This document shows, piece after piece, positions 1-9,249 of a stretch of 64,000 bases of DNA (position 1 is its first letter; every line of letters starts with the position of its first letter). Source of the DNA: an uncultured Sphingorhabdus sp. Lineage in GTDB: Bacteria; Pseudomonadota; Alphaproteobacteria; Sphingomonadales; Sphingomonadaceae. A program made the translations under genes and the position numbers. The DNA lies in NCBI GenBank assembly GCA_947501885.1, contig CANMXN010000001.1, forward strand, positions 1,054,001 through 1,118,000, in the 5' to 3' direction. Below the pieces are notes generated by a model. That model saw only the letters and a list, made by a program, of their open reading frames with translations. It was not told the origin of the DNA and did no database searches.

Positions 1-443
1 ATGAGCAGTTCAATATCCGCCAAAGGTTCAGCAGCACCAATAATTTCAGCATCGATTTGATGAAATTGCCGATAACGCCCTTTCTGCGGGCGTTCATAAC
101 GAAACAAAGGACCATGCGCCGATAATTTCATGGGCGCATATTGCTGCCATCCATTAGTCAGAAAAGCTCGCGAAATACCAGCGGTAAATTCTGGACGCAG
201 GGTAATACTATCTCCGCCTCGGTCTTCAAATGTGTACATTTCTTTTGAAACCACATCAGTGCTCTCACCCAATGAACGTGCAAATACAGATGTTTGTTCG
301 ATAATAGGCACTTGCACGGGAGCAAATCCATAAACTTTACTTACCCGCTCAAAAGTTTCTACCACGTGCGCAAAACTATTTTGTGCTTCATCAACAATAT
401 CTTGTGTGCCGCGAACAGCATGAGGGGTTTGAATCTTTGCCAT
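1..443 (-). CDS. hisS: Histidyl-tRNA synthetase, N-terminal part (runs off window start)
   Basis: Reverse-strand translation [21 protein letters not shown]...[23 protein letters not shown]...[26 protein letters not shown] carries class II HisRS motifs; open to the window edge. Confidence 0.93.
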   Translation of the reverse strand, partial: MAKIQTPHAVRGTQDIVDEAQNSFAHVVETFERVSKVYGFAPVQVPIIEQTSVFARSLGESTDVVSKEMYTFEDRGGDSITLRPEFTAGISRAFLTNGWQQYAPMKLSAHGPLFRYERPQKGRYRQFHQIDAEIIGAAEPLADIELL

Positions 444-608
444 ATACTTAGCGTCTAACAATATTTTACCACAAACAAAGCAATTTCTGAATTTTCTTCT
501 GACACAGAAATCATACTACCGCTTTCAAATGATACTATCACAACCGAAAAATATAGCTTTTTAAAAAATATAGTAGACCCAAATAAAAAAATAATTAATC
601 ATACTCTG

Positions 609-2540
609 ATGAAAAAAATATTGTCTATGCCCATTATACTTGCGATACCTCTATCGTTTAGTGTCCCTATCAATGCTCAAAATAGTGCACCACAACCAAC
701 GCCTATTGTTGACTCTATCCCAGCATCACAAGATCGCTCTCCCCCTGCCCCTATGACATTATTAGTCGATGCCACTGACATAAAAAGAGCAATTTATCGC
801 GTTAAACAAAATATTCCTATTGAAAAAGCAGGTATCAATTTTCTGCTTTATCCCAAATGGTTGCCCGGTAAGCACGCACCGCGCGGCGCTATTGATGCTC
901 TCTCTGGGTTAAAAATATTTGCCAATGGTAAACAAATATCATGGACTAGGGACCCTGTTGATGTGTTTGCATTCAAAGTAGATGTACCCGCTGGCGTGAA
1001 AAGTCTAGATGTAGAATTTCAGTTTCTAAGCCCAATCCAAAGCCGTGAAGGCCGTATTGTTATCACTCCTGAATTGATGAATGTGCAATGGGAGCAAGTG
1101 GCGCTATATCCTGCTGGATATTACACGCGCAACATCAGCATAAAGCCCTCCATCATTTTACCAAAAGGGTGGAGCGGTGTCGCAGCTCTTGATGGAGCAA
1201 AAAAAAATGGAAACCGCATTGATTATGGTCTCACCACATTCGAGACATTAATTGACAGCCCAATGTTTGCTGGCGCTCATTATAAGAAATGGGATTTGGG
1301 TAATAATGTAACGCTTAATGTTTTTGGCGATCAAGCAGCAGACCTTGCTGCTACACCAGAGCATATTGCAGCGCATAAAGCGCTCGTCGATGAGGCAGTT
1401 ATTTTATTCGACTCCAAACATTTTGATCGCTATGAATTTTTGCTAGCCCTGACCAACAAACTTGGCGGTATTGGGTTAGAACATCATCGTAGCAGCGAAA
1501 ATACACGCAGACGCGATTATTTCACAAATTACGATAAAAGCGCAACAAGCCGTGGACTATTACCGCACGAAATTATCCATAGTTGGAACGGCAAGTTTAG
1601 ACGTCCTGAGGGCTTGTGGACCCCCGATTATCGCACTCCTATGCAAGATAATCTGCTATGGTTATACGAGGGCCAAACCAGCTATTGGGATTTGGTGCTT
1701 GGCGCACGCTCTGGCTTACAAAGCAAAGATATAGTCCTTGGTGAATGGGCGCGTCATGCCGCTTATTATAGCAATCAGGCTGGCCGTTCATGGCGCAGCG
1801 TCGAAGATACAACGCATGATCCTATCACGGCTGCGCGCAAACCAAAACCATTCCCTAGTTGGCAACGCCGCGAAGATTATTATAGCGAGGGTTCTTTAAT
1901 ATGGATGGCCGTGGATATGACTATTCGCCAGCAAAGCGGTGGCAGCAAATCACTCGATGATTTTGCCCAAGCCTTCTTTGGAATAAATGATGGTGACTGG
2001 GGTACAGTTACTTATAATTTCGACACAATTGTCAATACATTAAACACTATTCAACCTTATGATTGGGCTAGCTTCTTGGACAAAAGATTGCGTCAACCTG
2101 GTCAAGCCGCGCCAATAGAGGGCATTGAAATGGCCGGTTATAAATTGGTCTGGAAAGATAAGCCAAGTAGCTATGAAAAAGAGGTGATGGCAAATCGAAA
2201 GGGGTTATCACTCGCCTATTCACTGGGTATTTCACTCAATAGTACAGGCCAAATTACTGATGTTTTATGGGATAGCATCGCCTTTGACAAAGGCATTGTT
2301 GGTGGTAGCGAAATAATAGCAGTTAATGGCAAAGCCTATAATCATGATAATATGCAATCGGCCATTTCAAAAGCGGCAACAGATAAAAAACCTTTCACCC
2401 TCTTGATCAAGCGTGGTGATAATTACACAAGCTATGACTTTAAATATTATAACGGGTTACGGTTTCCGCATTTAGAACCAAAAAGCGAAGGTGAACAACC
2501 ACTTGATAGGTTATTAAAACCACGCAGACAAAAATTATAA
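609..2540 (+). CDS. M61 family metallopeptidase (glycyl aminopeptidase-like) with C-terminal PDZ domain
   Basis: 643 aa ORF with signal peptide, HEIIHSWNGK zinc motif (HExxH) and a C-terminal PDZ-like segment. Confidence 0.88.
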   Translation: MKKILSMPIILAIPLSFSVPINAQNSAPQPTPIVDSIPASQDRSPPAPMTLLVDATDIKRAIYRVKQNIPIEKAGINFLLYPKWLPGKHAPRGAIDALSGLKIFANGKQISWTRDPVDVFAFKVDVPAGVKSLDVEFQFLSPIQSREGRIVITPELMNVQWEQVALYPAGYYTRNISIKPSIILPKGWSGVAALDGAKKNGNRIDYGLTTFETLIDSPMFAGAHYKKWDLGNNVTLNVFGDQAADLAATPEHIAAHKALVDEAVILFDSKHFDRYEFLLALTNKLGGIGLEHHRSSENTRRRDYFTNYDKSATSRGLLPHEIIHSWNGKFRRPEGLWTPDYRTPMQDNLLWLYEGQTSYWDLVLGARSGLQSKDIVLGEWARHAAYYSNQAGRSWRSVEDTTHDPITAARKPKPFPSWQRREDYYSEGSLIWMAVDMTIRQQSGGSKSLDDFAQAFFGINDGDWGTVTYNFDTIVNTLNTIQPYDWASFLDKRLRQPGQAAPIEGIEMAGYKLVWKDKPSSYEKEVMANRKGLSLAYSLGISLNSTGQITDVLWDSIAFDKGIVGGSEIIAVNGKAYNHDNMQSAISKAATDKKPFTLLIKRGDNYTSYDFKYYNGLRFPHLEPKSEGEQPLDRLLKPRRQKL

Positions 2541-2579
2541 CGCTACAACACATCTAGTTTTAACGTAAAAATTGGTATA

Positions 2580-2613
2580 AAATTAAAAGTCGTAATTTTG
2601 CGGCTTTTAATTT
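2580..2613. terminator. Probable intrinsic terminator after the M61 peptidase gene
   Basis: AAATTAAAAGTCG-taattttg-CGGCTTTTAATTT, 12 of 13 stem positions complementary, AT-rich flanks. Confidence 0.55.
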
Positions 2614-2722
2614 GTTATCATTTCTGCGTAAAAGGCCGCCATATCTTCTCGGTTTAGCCACTTCATAGCAATGCCGTTATAAGATTTTTGTAAGTCTCTC
2701 TCCCTTACTAAGGATTATAAAT

Positions 2723-3250
2723 ATGGATATTTCCAAAATACCAGTTGGTGTTAACCCGCCCAACAATGTCAATGTCATTATCGAAGTTCCTGTTGGCGGC
2801 GAACCTGTAAAATATGAATTTGATAAAGAATCTGGCGCATTATTCGTTGATCGTATCTTGCATACACCCATGCGTTATCCTGCCAATTATGGGTTTATTC
2901 CGCATACATTGTCACCCGATGGTGACCCTATAGACGCGCTCGTAGTAGCACGCTCACCTTTCATGCCAGGTTCAGTCGTACGCGCAAGACCTATCGCGGT
3001 GCTAAATCTAGAAGATGAACATGGCGGCGATGAAAAATTACTCTGCGTTCCCGTTGATGCAACATTTCCTTATTATCGCGAAATTGGTGAAGGCAATGAT
3101 CTTCCAAAGATCGTCATGCAACAGATTGAACATTTCTTCACTCACTATAAAGACCTTGAGCCCGAAAAATGGGTGCGCGTTGGCAAATGGGGTGGTGTAG
3201 ATGAAGCCAAAGCTATCTTATTAGAAGCTATGGATCGCTATAAAGGTTAA
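2723..3250 (+). CDS. ppa: Inorganic pyrophosphatase
   Basis: 175 aa; MRYPANYGFIPHTLSPDGDPIDALV is a family I pyrophosphatase signature. Confidence 0.96.
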   Translation: MDISKIPVGVNPPNNVNVIIEVPVGGEPVKYEFDKESGALFVDRILHTPMRYPANYGFIPHTLSPDGDPIDALVVARSPFMPGSVVRARPIAVLNLEDEHGGDEKLLCVPVDATFPYYREIGEGNDLPKIVMQQIEHFFTHYKDLEPEKWVRVGKWGGVDEAKAILLEAMDRYKG

Positions 3251-3302
3251 TACAGCATAAATTCATCTTGTTCCGTTTAAGCAAGGTGCAAAGGGATATA
3301 AT

Positions 3303-3611
3303 ATGCGCAAAATATTTGTAATTACCATCTTGGCATCCGCTTTGTTGAGCGGCTGTGCAACACCAGAAACACGTATTAAAAATGCTTTGGTTGATAAAGG
3401 TTTATCCGAACCATTAGCTTCTTGTATGGCAGATCGTATGGTAGATAAATTATCGACAGGTCAATTGCTCAAAATTCGCAAATTAAAGAAGTTTGAGAAA
3501 AAAGATGCTGGCGATATTAGTGCAAATGAATTCGTTAAATATACCCGTGCTCTGCAAGACCCAGAAATAGTAAGCGTTACAGCATCATCTGCTGTTATCT
3601 GTTCCTTTTAA
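3303..3611 (+). CDS. Hypothetical small lipoprotein
   Basis: 102 aa; lipobox LLSGC near the N-terminus; RBS-like AAGGGATAT upstream. Confidence 0.7.
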   Translation: MRKIFVITILASALLSGCATPETRIKNALVDKGLSEPLASCMADRMVDKLSTGQLLKIRKLKKFEKKDAGDISANEFVKYTRALQDPEIVSVTASSAVICSF

Positions 3612-3622
3612 TATAAATCTGC

Positions 3623-3657
3623 ATAGGCCTATCAGTCATATAGAGTGATAGGCCTTA
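3623..3657. terminator. Bidirectional hairpin between convergent genes
   Basis: AGGCCTATCA...TGATAGGCCT perfect inverted repeat between convergent stops. Confidence 0.6.
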
Positions 3658-3663
3658 TAGCTT

Positions 3664-5550
3664 CTAGCGCGATAGAACCGTTTGCCACAATGCGGCGGCG
3701 GACTCATTCATATTAACATCTCGGCTAGCAGGCGCACCCGATAACGCAGCACATTCCATACATTGCACTTGAGCACCTTGTACTTTTGTAAGTCCTATTA
3801 CATCACCCCAGAGCCTATTAATGGCCATATTTTGCTCTATAGAAATACGGGCAAACATATCAAGTGAGCCATATTCTTTTGCAGAGGCCACTCCCAGTCC
3901 TTGGAGAAAAGCAGTAAACTCGTCAGGCTGGTTTTCGATATATTTAGCGTGCCAATCACCTTCCTCGAGTTTGGCCAATTTTGCTGCTTCTGCAATTGCA
4001 TCATCCAAACCACCCAATTGATCAACTAGACCCAATTGACGAGCAGTACCGCCAGCCCAAATGCGTCCCTGACCAATAGCATCAATCTGCTCAACCGTTT
4101 TGCCGCGTGCCTTTGCTACACGCTCTAAGAAACGCTGGTACCCTTGCTCAATTGTAGATTGAGCAACACGATCAAACTCAGGATCAAAACCACCAATTGG
4201 ATTAGGCTCTGCCGCTAAGGGTGATAATTTTACACCATCAGAATAAACGCCATATTTGGCCAAGGCTTTTTCAAAACTTGGTATAACACCAAAAATACCA
4301 ATAGACCCCGTGATTGTAGAGGTATCAGAGAAAATCTTATCAGCCGGCGTCGCTATCCAATAACCACCGCTGGCAGCCAAGTTCCCCATAGAAACCACAA
4401 CGGGTAATCCGCGATCTTTGGCTTCTTTCACAGCCAAACGAATTTGCTCAGACGCCAAAACACTTCCGCCGGGCGAATCTACTCGCACAACCAACGCTTT
4501 CAAATCGTCATTCTCAAGAGCATTATAAATTAATTTGCTAACCGTATTACCTGCTGCACTTCCTGCACCAGCATCACCATCAATAATGGTTCCAGCTACT
4601 GTTACCACTCCAATAGCATCACCAGATGTATCAGCACCAACATCGGCTAATAGCTGGGCAGGCGTTGTGGAAGCATAGCCACCAATATTTTCATCTTTAT
4701 CAGCACCATGTTTTTCAGCAATATATTTACCAAAACTGATACGGTCACCAAGCTTATCAACCAATCCATTATCCAAAGATAATTTTGCCATATCGCCTTT
4801 TACAGACTCTATCGCTTCACCTGGGGTTTTAAAAATTGGATCAATATTAGCCTTGGGCCTTGCTTTCAAAACTTCAGTACGCCAATTGCCCCACATTTCT
4901 TCGAATACTGCGGTTAAAGCCTCTTTGGCTTCCGGTGATTGATCATTGCGAATAATCGGTTCAATCGCACTTTTATAGGTACCAACACGATATATATGCG
5001 GTGTAACGCCCAGATTATCCAAAAGTTCTGAAAAATAAGGTTGTAAACTCCCAGGCCCTGTGATCATCACACCGCCAAGAGGGTCACTCCAAATCTCCGT
5101 TGCATGAGCTGCTAGTTGGTAGCTGTCATCAGTGTAGCTAGTGGCAAAAGCATAAATAGGTTTGCCCGCTTTTTTAACAGCAGCTAATTTTCCACCAATA
5201 GCAGTTAGACTAGCCTGACCACCGCCTAAAAAACCATCAAGATCAAGTACGACTGCTTTGATACGGTCATCACTTATGGCAATGTCTAATGATCGTGATA
5301 AGTCGCGCTGACGATATTCACGAATAGGCGCAGCGCCACTGGTTAATATAGCGAGAGGGTCTGCTTCCGAAGGTTGTTCTGAAACAAAGCCATTTAAATC
5401 CAATAATAATGTTCCATCACGCACATTGGCGGGATTAGGGCTGCTACTTAAAGCTGCAAAGATAAGTGAGAAAAACAGCAAGAGGAATAATAATGCTAAA
5501 CCATCTTTAACTGCGACTAATATGCGCCAAGCGCCCTTCATAAACTGCAT
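3664..5550 (-). CDS. sppA: Signal peptide peptidase SppA (67 kDa type)
   Basis: 628 aa; S49 features including VRVDSPGGSVLASEQIR and MGNLAASGGYWIATPADKIFSDTSTITGSIGIFG. Confidence 0.93.
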   Translation of the reverse strand: MQFMKGAWRILVAVKDGLALLFLLLFFSLIFAALSSSPNPANVRDGTLLLDLNGFVSEQPSEADPLAILTSGAAPIREYRQRDLSRSLDIAISDDRIKAVVLDLDGFLGGGQASLTAIGGKLAAVKKAGKPIYAFATSYTDDSYQLAAHATEIWSDPLGGVMITGPGSLQPYFSELLDNLGVTPHIYRVGTYKSAIEPIIRNDQSPEAKEALTAVFEEMWGNWRTEVLKARPKANIDPIFKTPGEAIESVKGDMAKLSLDNGLVDKLGDRISFGKYIAEKHGADKDENIGGYASTTPAQLLADVGADTSGDAIGVVTVAGTIIDGDAGAGSAAGNTVSKLIYNALENDDLKALVVRVDSPGGSVLASEQIRLAVKEAKDRGLPVVVSMGNLAASGGYWIATPADKIFSDTSTITGSIGIFGVIPSFEKALAKYGVYSDGVKLSPLAAEPNPIGGFDPEFDRVAQSTIEQGYQRFLERVAKARGKTVEQIDAIGQGRIWAGGTARQLGLVDQLGGLDDAIAEAAKLAKLEEGDWHAKYIENQPDEFTAFLQGLGVASAKEYGSLDMFARISIEQNMAINRLWGDVIGLTKVQGAQVQCMECAALSGAPASRDVNMNESAAALWQTVLSR

Positions 5551-5676
5551 TACATGACCCCGAATATTATTCTTATATAATTATCCTCAATCATGGGATC
5601 ATGTTAAATTCAACTATACCGCCATGAACGAACGACTTTATTCTACAAACATAGTGAAATATTTTATCTATATCAT

Positions 5677-5708
5677 AAAAAAGGAGGCTGCGAATTAGCA
5701 ACCTCCTC
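5677..5708 (-). terminator. Intrinsic terminator on the minus strand
   Basis: Minus-strand GGAGGTTGC-taattc-GCAGCCTCC followed by a run of six T. Confidence 0.7.
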
Positions 5709-5757
5709 TATGGATCAGCGATTGAAATACCGCTGCCGGAAAATTATTGATGATAAA

Positions 5758-5814
5758 TTATATCATCATTCCCCGAACGGAAAAATCCAACCCCTTAACT
5801 GAACCATTAGACAT
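5758..5814 (-). CDS. Candidate 18-aa micro-ORF (MSNGSVKGLDFSVRGMMI)
   Basis: ATG preceded by AGGAGGTGATC (5817-5827), a full complement of the 16S rRNA 3' end; followed by an intrinsic terminator. Confidence 0.45.
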   Translation of the reverse strand: MSNGSVKGLDFSVRGMMI

Positions 5815-5963
5815 CAGATCACCTCCTCTCGATTGTTGATAAAAATTATGCAACGCTATTCTCCTTTGCAAATTCATTTTGTGCGAGAAATGGTTATAAA
5901 ACAAGACCCATATTATTTTAATTAGAGCTTCATATTTTGGTCTAACACAAATGATAGAGCTAT

Positions 5964-6530
5964 CTAGCGGCAATCTTCTATGACGCGAGCAATTTCAGAC
6001 CATGCTGGTACTGCAATAGATAAAGTCCCTTCAAGCTCAACCGCGAAACGCCCGCGCGTATAGGTCAACGCATCCAACACATCATCACTAGGGTCAATTG
6101 CAATGGCAGCAAATGAGGGGGTTCCTCCCGTTGGTTGAGCATTATAACGTTTTAATATATGGCTTGTTCTAATAGACATCTGCGCATTCGCCTCAGAATT
6201 ACCAGCACGCGACAAAAATAATGTCTTATCATTTATCGCACAGCGTAATGTTAGCATCGCATCTTCACCAGCTTCACCAAATAATGCAATCGAGCCTCGC
6301 TGATCACGCCTATAAGCCCAGTTCCCCGCTGTTATAGGCCAATCTATCCAATCACCTGTTGGTTGTACAATTACGGGCTTAGCTGGTCTCTGCTGAGCCG
6401 TTACTGGTTGAGTTACTGATTCAGGAACATCCTGCACCGTTGTGGGCGCTTGCGATGTTGTGTTTTTTGTTTCTGGCACACTGCAAGAAGATAGAGTCAT
6501 GATGATAATAGTTGCTATAATTTTTTTCAT
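5964..6530 (-). CDS. Hypothetical lipoprotein
   Basis: 188 aa; N-terminus MKKIIATIIIMTLSSCSVPE (lipobox). Confidence 0.7.
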   Translation of the reverse strand: MKKIIATIIIMTLSSCSVPETKNTTSQAPTTVQDVPESVTQPVTAQQRPAKPVIVQPTGDWIDWPITAGNWAYRRDQRGSIALFGEAGEDAMLTLRCAINDKTLFLSRAGNSEANAQMSIRTSHILKRYNAQPTGGTPSFAAIAIDPSDDVLDALTYTRGRFAVELEGTLSIAVPAWSEIARVIEDCR

Positions 6531-6578
6531 ACTTCTTCATGGCCAAATAAGATCAGATTCGCTAGTCCATAAATTATC

Positions 6579-7331
6579 ATGTCCCAGAAGAAGATTAGAA
6601 TTGACCAAGCTCTGCATGAGCGCGGCATGGCCGAAAGCCGCAGTAAAGCACAAGCTTTCATCATGGCAGGGCTGGTATTTTTGGATGATGTAAAAATTAC
6701 CAAAGCGGGACAACTCATACCTCACGAAGCCAAAATAACACTTAAAGGCAAAGATCATCCATGGGCTTCACGCGGCGGTATTAAGCTAGACCATGCGCTA
6801 CACGAATTTGCTATCAATGTTGCAGGAATCACAGCCATTGATGTGGGTTCATCAACTGGTGGTTTTACTGATGTTTTATTACAATCGGGCGTAGCAGAAG
6901 TCTTTGCAGTAGATAGTGGCACCAACCAATTGGCTTGGAAACTGCGTCAAGATAAGCGTGTGGTTGTTCATGAAAAAACAAGCGCCCGCATTTTGACCGA
7001 TAAACATATTAATAAGTTGGTTGATTTAATTGTGTGCGACGCAAGCTTCATAGGCCTTGCAAAAGTGTTAGAACGGCCGCTTCAATTCGCCAAAGACAAT
7101 GCACAGCTTATTGCCCTTATTAAACCGCAATTTGAAGCAGGCAAACATGAAGTTGGTAAAGGCGGCGTAGTACGAGATCAAAGCGTGCATAAACGTGTTT
7201 GTGATAATGTTTGTTCATGGTTAGAAGAACAAAATTGGAAGGTGCAAGGCCTAACTCAAAGCCCTATTACCGGTCCTCAGGGTAATGTCGAATTTTTGGT
7301 ATGGGCGCAAAATATGACGCATGATATTTAA
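6579..7331 (+). CDS. tlyA: TlyA family rRNA methyltransferase / hemolysin A
   Basis: 250 aa; S4 N-terminus (KIRIDQALHERGMAESRSKAQAFIMAGLV) then DVGSSTGGFTDVLLQSG and ALIKPQFEAG. Confidence 0.92.
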   Translation: MSQKKIRIDQALHERGMAESRSKAQAFIMAGLVFLDDVKITKAGQLIPHEAKITLKGKDHPWASRGGIKLDHALHEFAINVAGITAIDVGSSTGGFTDVLLQSGVAEVFAVDSGTNQLAWKLRQDKRVVVHEKTSARILTDKHINKLVDLIVCDASFIGLAKVLERPLQFAKDNAQLIALIKPQFEAGKHEVGKGGVVRDQSVHKRVCDNVCSWLEEQNWKVQGLTQSPITGPQGNVEFLVWAQNMTHDI

Positions 7332-7334
7332 ATA

Positions 7335-9146
7335 TTATGATTTATACATGCCATTGAGCAGAGCCTCATAACGGTCTCTAATCATATGCCGTCTGATCTT
7401 CATCGAAGGCGTCATCTCTTCATTTTCAATCGAGAAAGGTTCCTCCGCAAATTCAAAACGTCTGATTTTCTCCGTAACGGTAAGGTTCTTATTCACCCGA
7501 TCCACCGCTTCACCGATCTTGGTTTTATAAGCTGGGCAAATTTGCAATTCTTCAAAGCAAAACTTCTTACCTTCATTATTGGCCCATTCCAAAGACCAAT
7601 CGGGATCAGGCACGATTAATGCTGTCATATAAGGACGTTTATCACCATAAACCATAGCTTGAATAATCTCTGGTTGTAGCGTTAGCATGCCTTCTAACTT
7701 TTGCGGCGCAACATTATCACCCTTGTCATTAACAATCAGATCTTTTTTACGATCCGTAATTGCAATGCGGCCAGCTTCATCGATATAGCCAATATCGCCC
7801 GTATGCAGCCAGCCATCTTGTATTGCACGGTCGGTTTCTTTTTTATTGCGCCAATAGCCCTTCATCACCAAATCACCGCGCACCAATATTTCACCATCTT
7901 CGGCAATGCGCACTTCTGTATTGGCAAGCGGTGGGCCAACTGTATCCATTTTCAATCCTGTTGCAGGGCGGTTACAGCTGATGATAGGGCCAGATTCGGT
8001 TTGGCCATAGCCTTGTAACACGGTAACGCCAAGTGATTGAAAGAAAATGCCAATATCGGGGTTAAGCGGAGCACCGCCCGATACCATAGCTTTCAATCTA
8101 CCGCCAAATCGCTGACTAATTTTTGGCTTTAATGTTTTAGATAATATCGCCTTCATCGGTAAATCACGCTTGCGTTTTTTACCACCATATTCGCGTGCAC
8201 CGATTTCTAATGCTTTACCCATCAAATAGACAGGTGCACCGCCCTGTTTTTCAATCGCCTTAATGATACGCTGGCGTAATACTTCGAACAATCGGGGTAC
8301 AACTACCATGATTGTTGGACGGACTTCTTCAATATTGGATGCCAATTTTTCTAAACCTTCGGCATAATAAATCTGCCCGCCAAGGCCAATCGGCAAAAAT
8401 TGTCCGCCGCTATGTTCATAGGCATGCGATAAGGGTAAAAAGGACAAAAACACCTCTTCACTCACTGTAAAATCTTCAACCACAATAGTGCCTGCCCCAT
8501 GGGCATTATGCAGCAACGCTTTATGCTGTTGCATAACACCGCGCGGTGCACCACCAGTTCCGCTCGTATAGATTATGCAGGCAACATCTTCACGTGTAAT
8601 ATCTCTGCTCAAAGCATCTAATTCTTCGAGCGGATCAATATTACCGCTATCAACTAGGTCCGCCCAATCATGGAACGCTATTTGGTTTTTCTGTGATACT
8701 GTTATCGGTTCCATACCAATTAATATCTCTGCATGAGCAGAACGCATAAGAGCTGGTAATAAAGTTTCTGATAATTTTTTTGTTGAGACAATTATTGCAC
8801 GAGCGCCGCTATCATCAAGAATATGTTGATGGTCTCGTTCGGTGTTCGTAATATAGGTCGGTACGGTAATCATTCCCGCCGCCATAATAGCCATATCTGC
8901 AATACACCATTCAGGCCTATTTTCAGACACAAGCATCACCCTATCGCCTTTTTCTAAGCCTAAATCCCTTAGTGACTTGGCAAAGGCAGCAACTTGACGC
9001 GCGGTCTCAATCCAGCTTATTGATTTCCATTGCCCGTCTGCCTTACACGATAAAAAAGGAGCATCATTACGCTGCCTTACGCGCTGAGCGAATAATGCGA
9101 CTATATTCTGAAACTCTCCAAAATTACTAAGGTCAATTTGGCTCAA
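7335..9146 (-). CDS. Long-chain-fatty-acid--CoA ligase (AMP-forming)
   Basis: 603 aa; IIYTSGTGGAPRGVM, GYGQTESGPIIS and DGWLHTGDIGYIDEAGRIAITDRKKDLI motifs. Confidence 0.93.
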   Translation of the reverse strand: MSQIDLSNFGEFQNIVALFAQRVRQRNDAPFLSCKADGQWKSISWIETARQVAAFAKSLRDLGLEKGDRVMLVSENRPEWCIADMAIMAAGMITVPTYITNTERDHQHILDDSGARAIIVSTKKLSETLLPALMRSAHAEILIGMEPITVSQKNQIAFHDWADLVDSGNIDPLEELDALSRDITREDVACIIYTSGTGGAPRGVMQQHKALLHNAHGAGTIVVEDFTVSEEVFLSFLPLSHAYEHSGGQFLPIGLGGQIYYAEGLEKLASNIEEVRPTIMVVVPRLFEVLRQRIIKAIEKQGGAPVYLMGKALEIGAREYGGKKRKRDLPMKAILSKTLKPKISQRFGGRLKAMVSGGAPLNPDIGIFFQSLGVTVLQGYGQTESGPIISCNRPATGLKMDTVGPPLANTEVRIAEDGEILVRGDLVMKGYWRNKKETDRAIQDGWLHTGDIGYIDEAGRIAITDRKKDLIVNDKGDNVAPQKLEGMLTLQPEIIQAMVYGDKRPYMTALIVPDPDWSLEWANNEGKKFCFEELQICPAYKTKIGEAVDRVNKNLTVTEKIRRFEFAEEPFSIENEEMTPSMKIRRHMIRDRYEALLNGMYKS

Positions 9147-9249
9147 ACATCCACTCCCTATGCTAACAATTCAGTATAAGTATGAATAGCAACATTTCGC
9201 AAGTGATTAAAACCAAAAAGCGAGTAGAATTAACAATAATATATTGTAT

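Noticed and set aside
5758-5814. Resemblance of MSNGSVK to the cold-shock protein start (MxxGTVKWF)
   Set aside because: Similarity stops after seven residues and the ORF ends at 18 aa; no RNP motifs.
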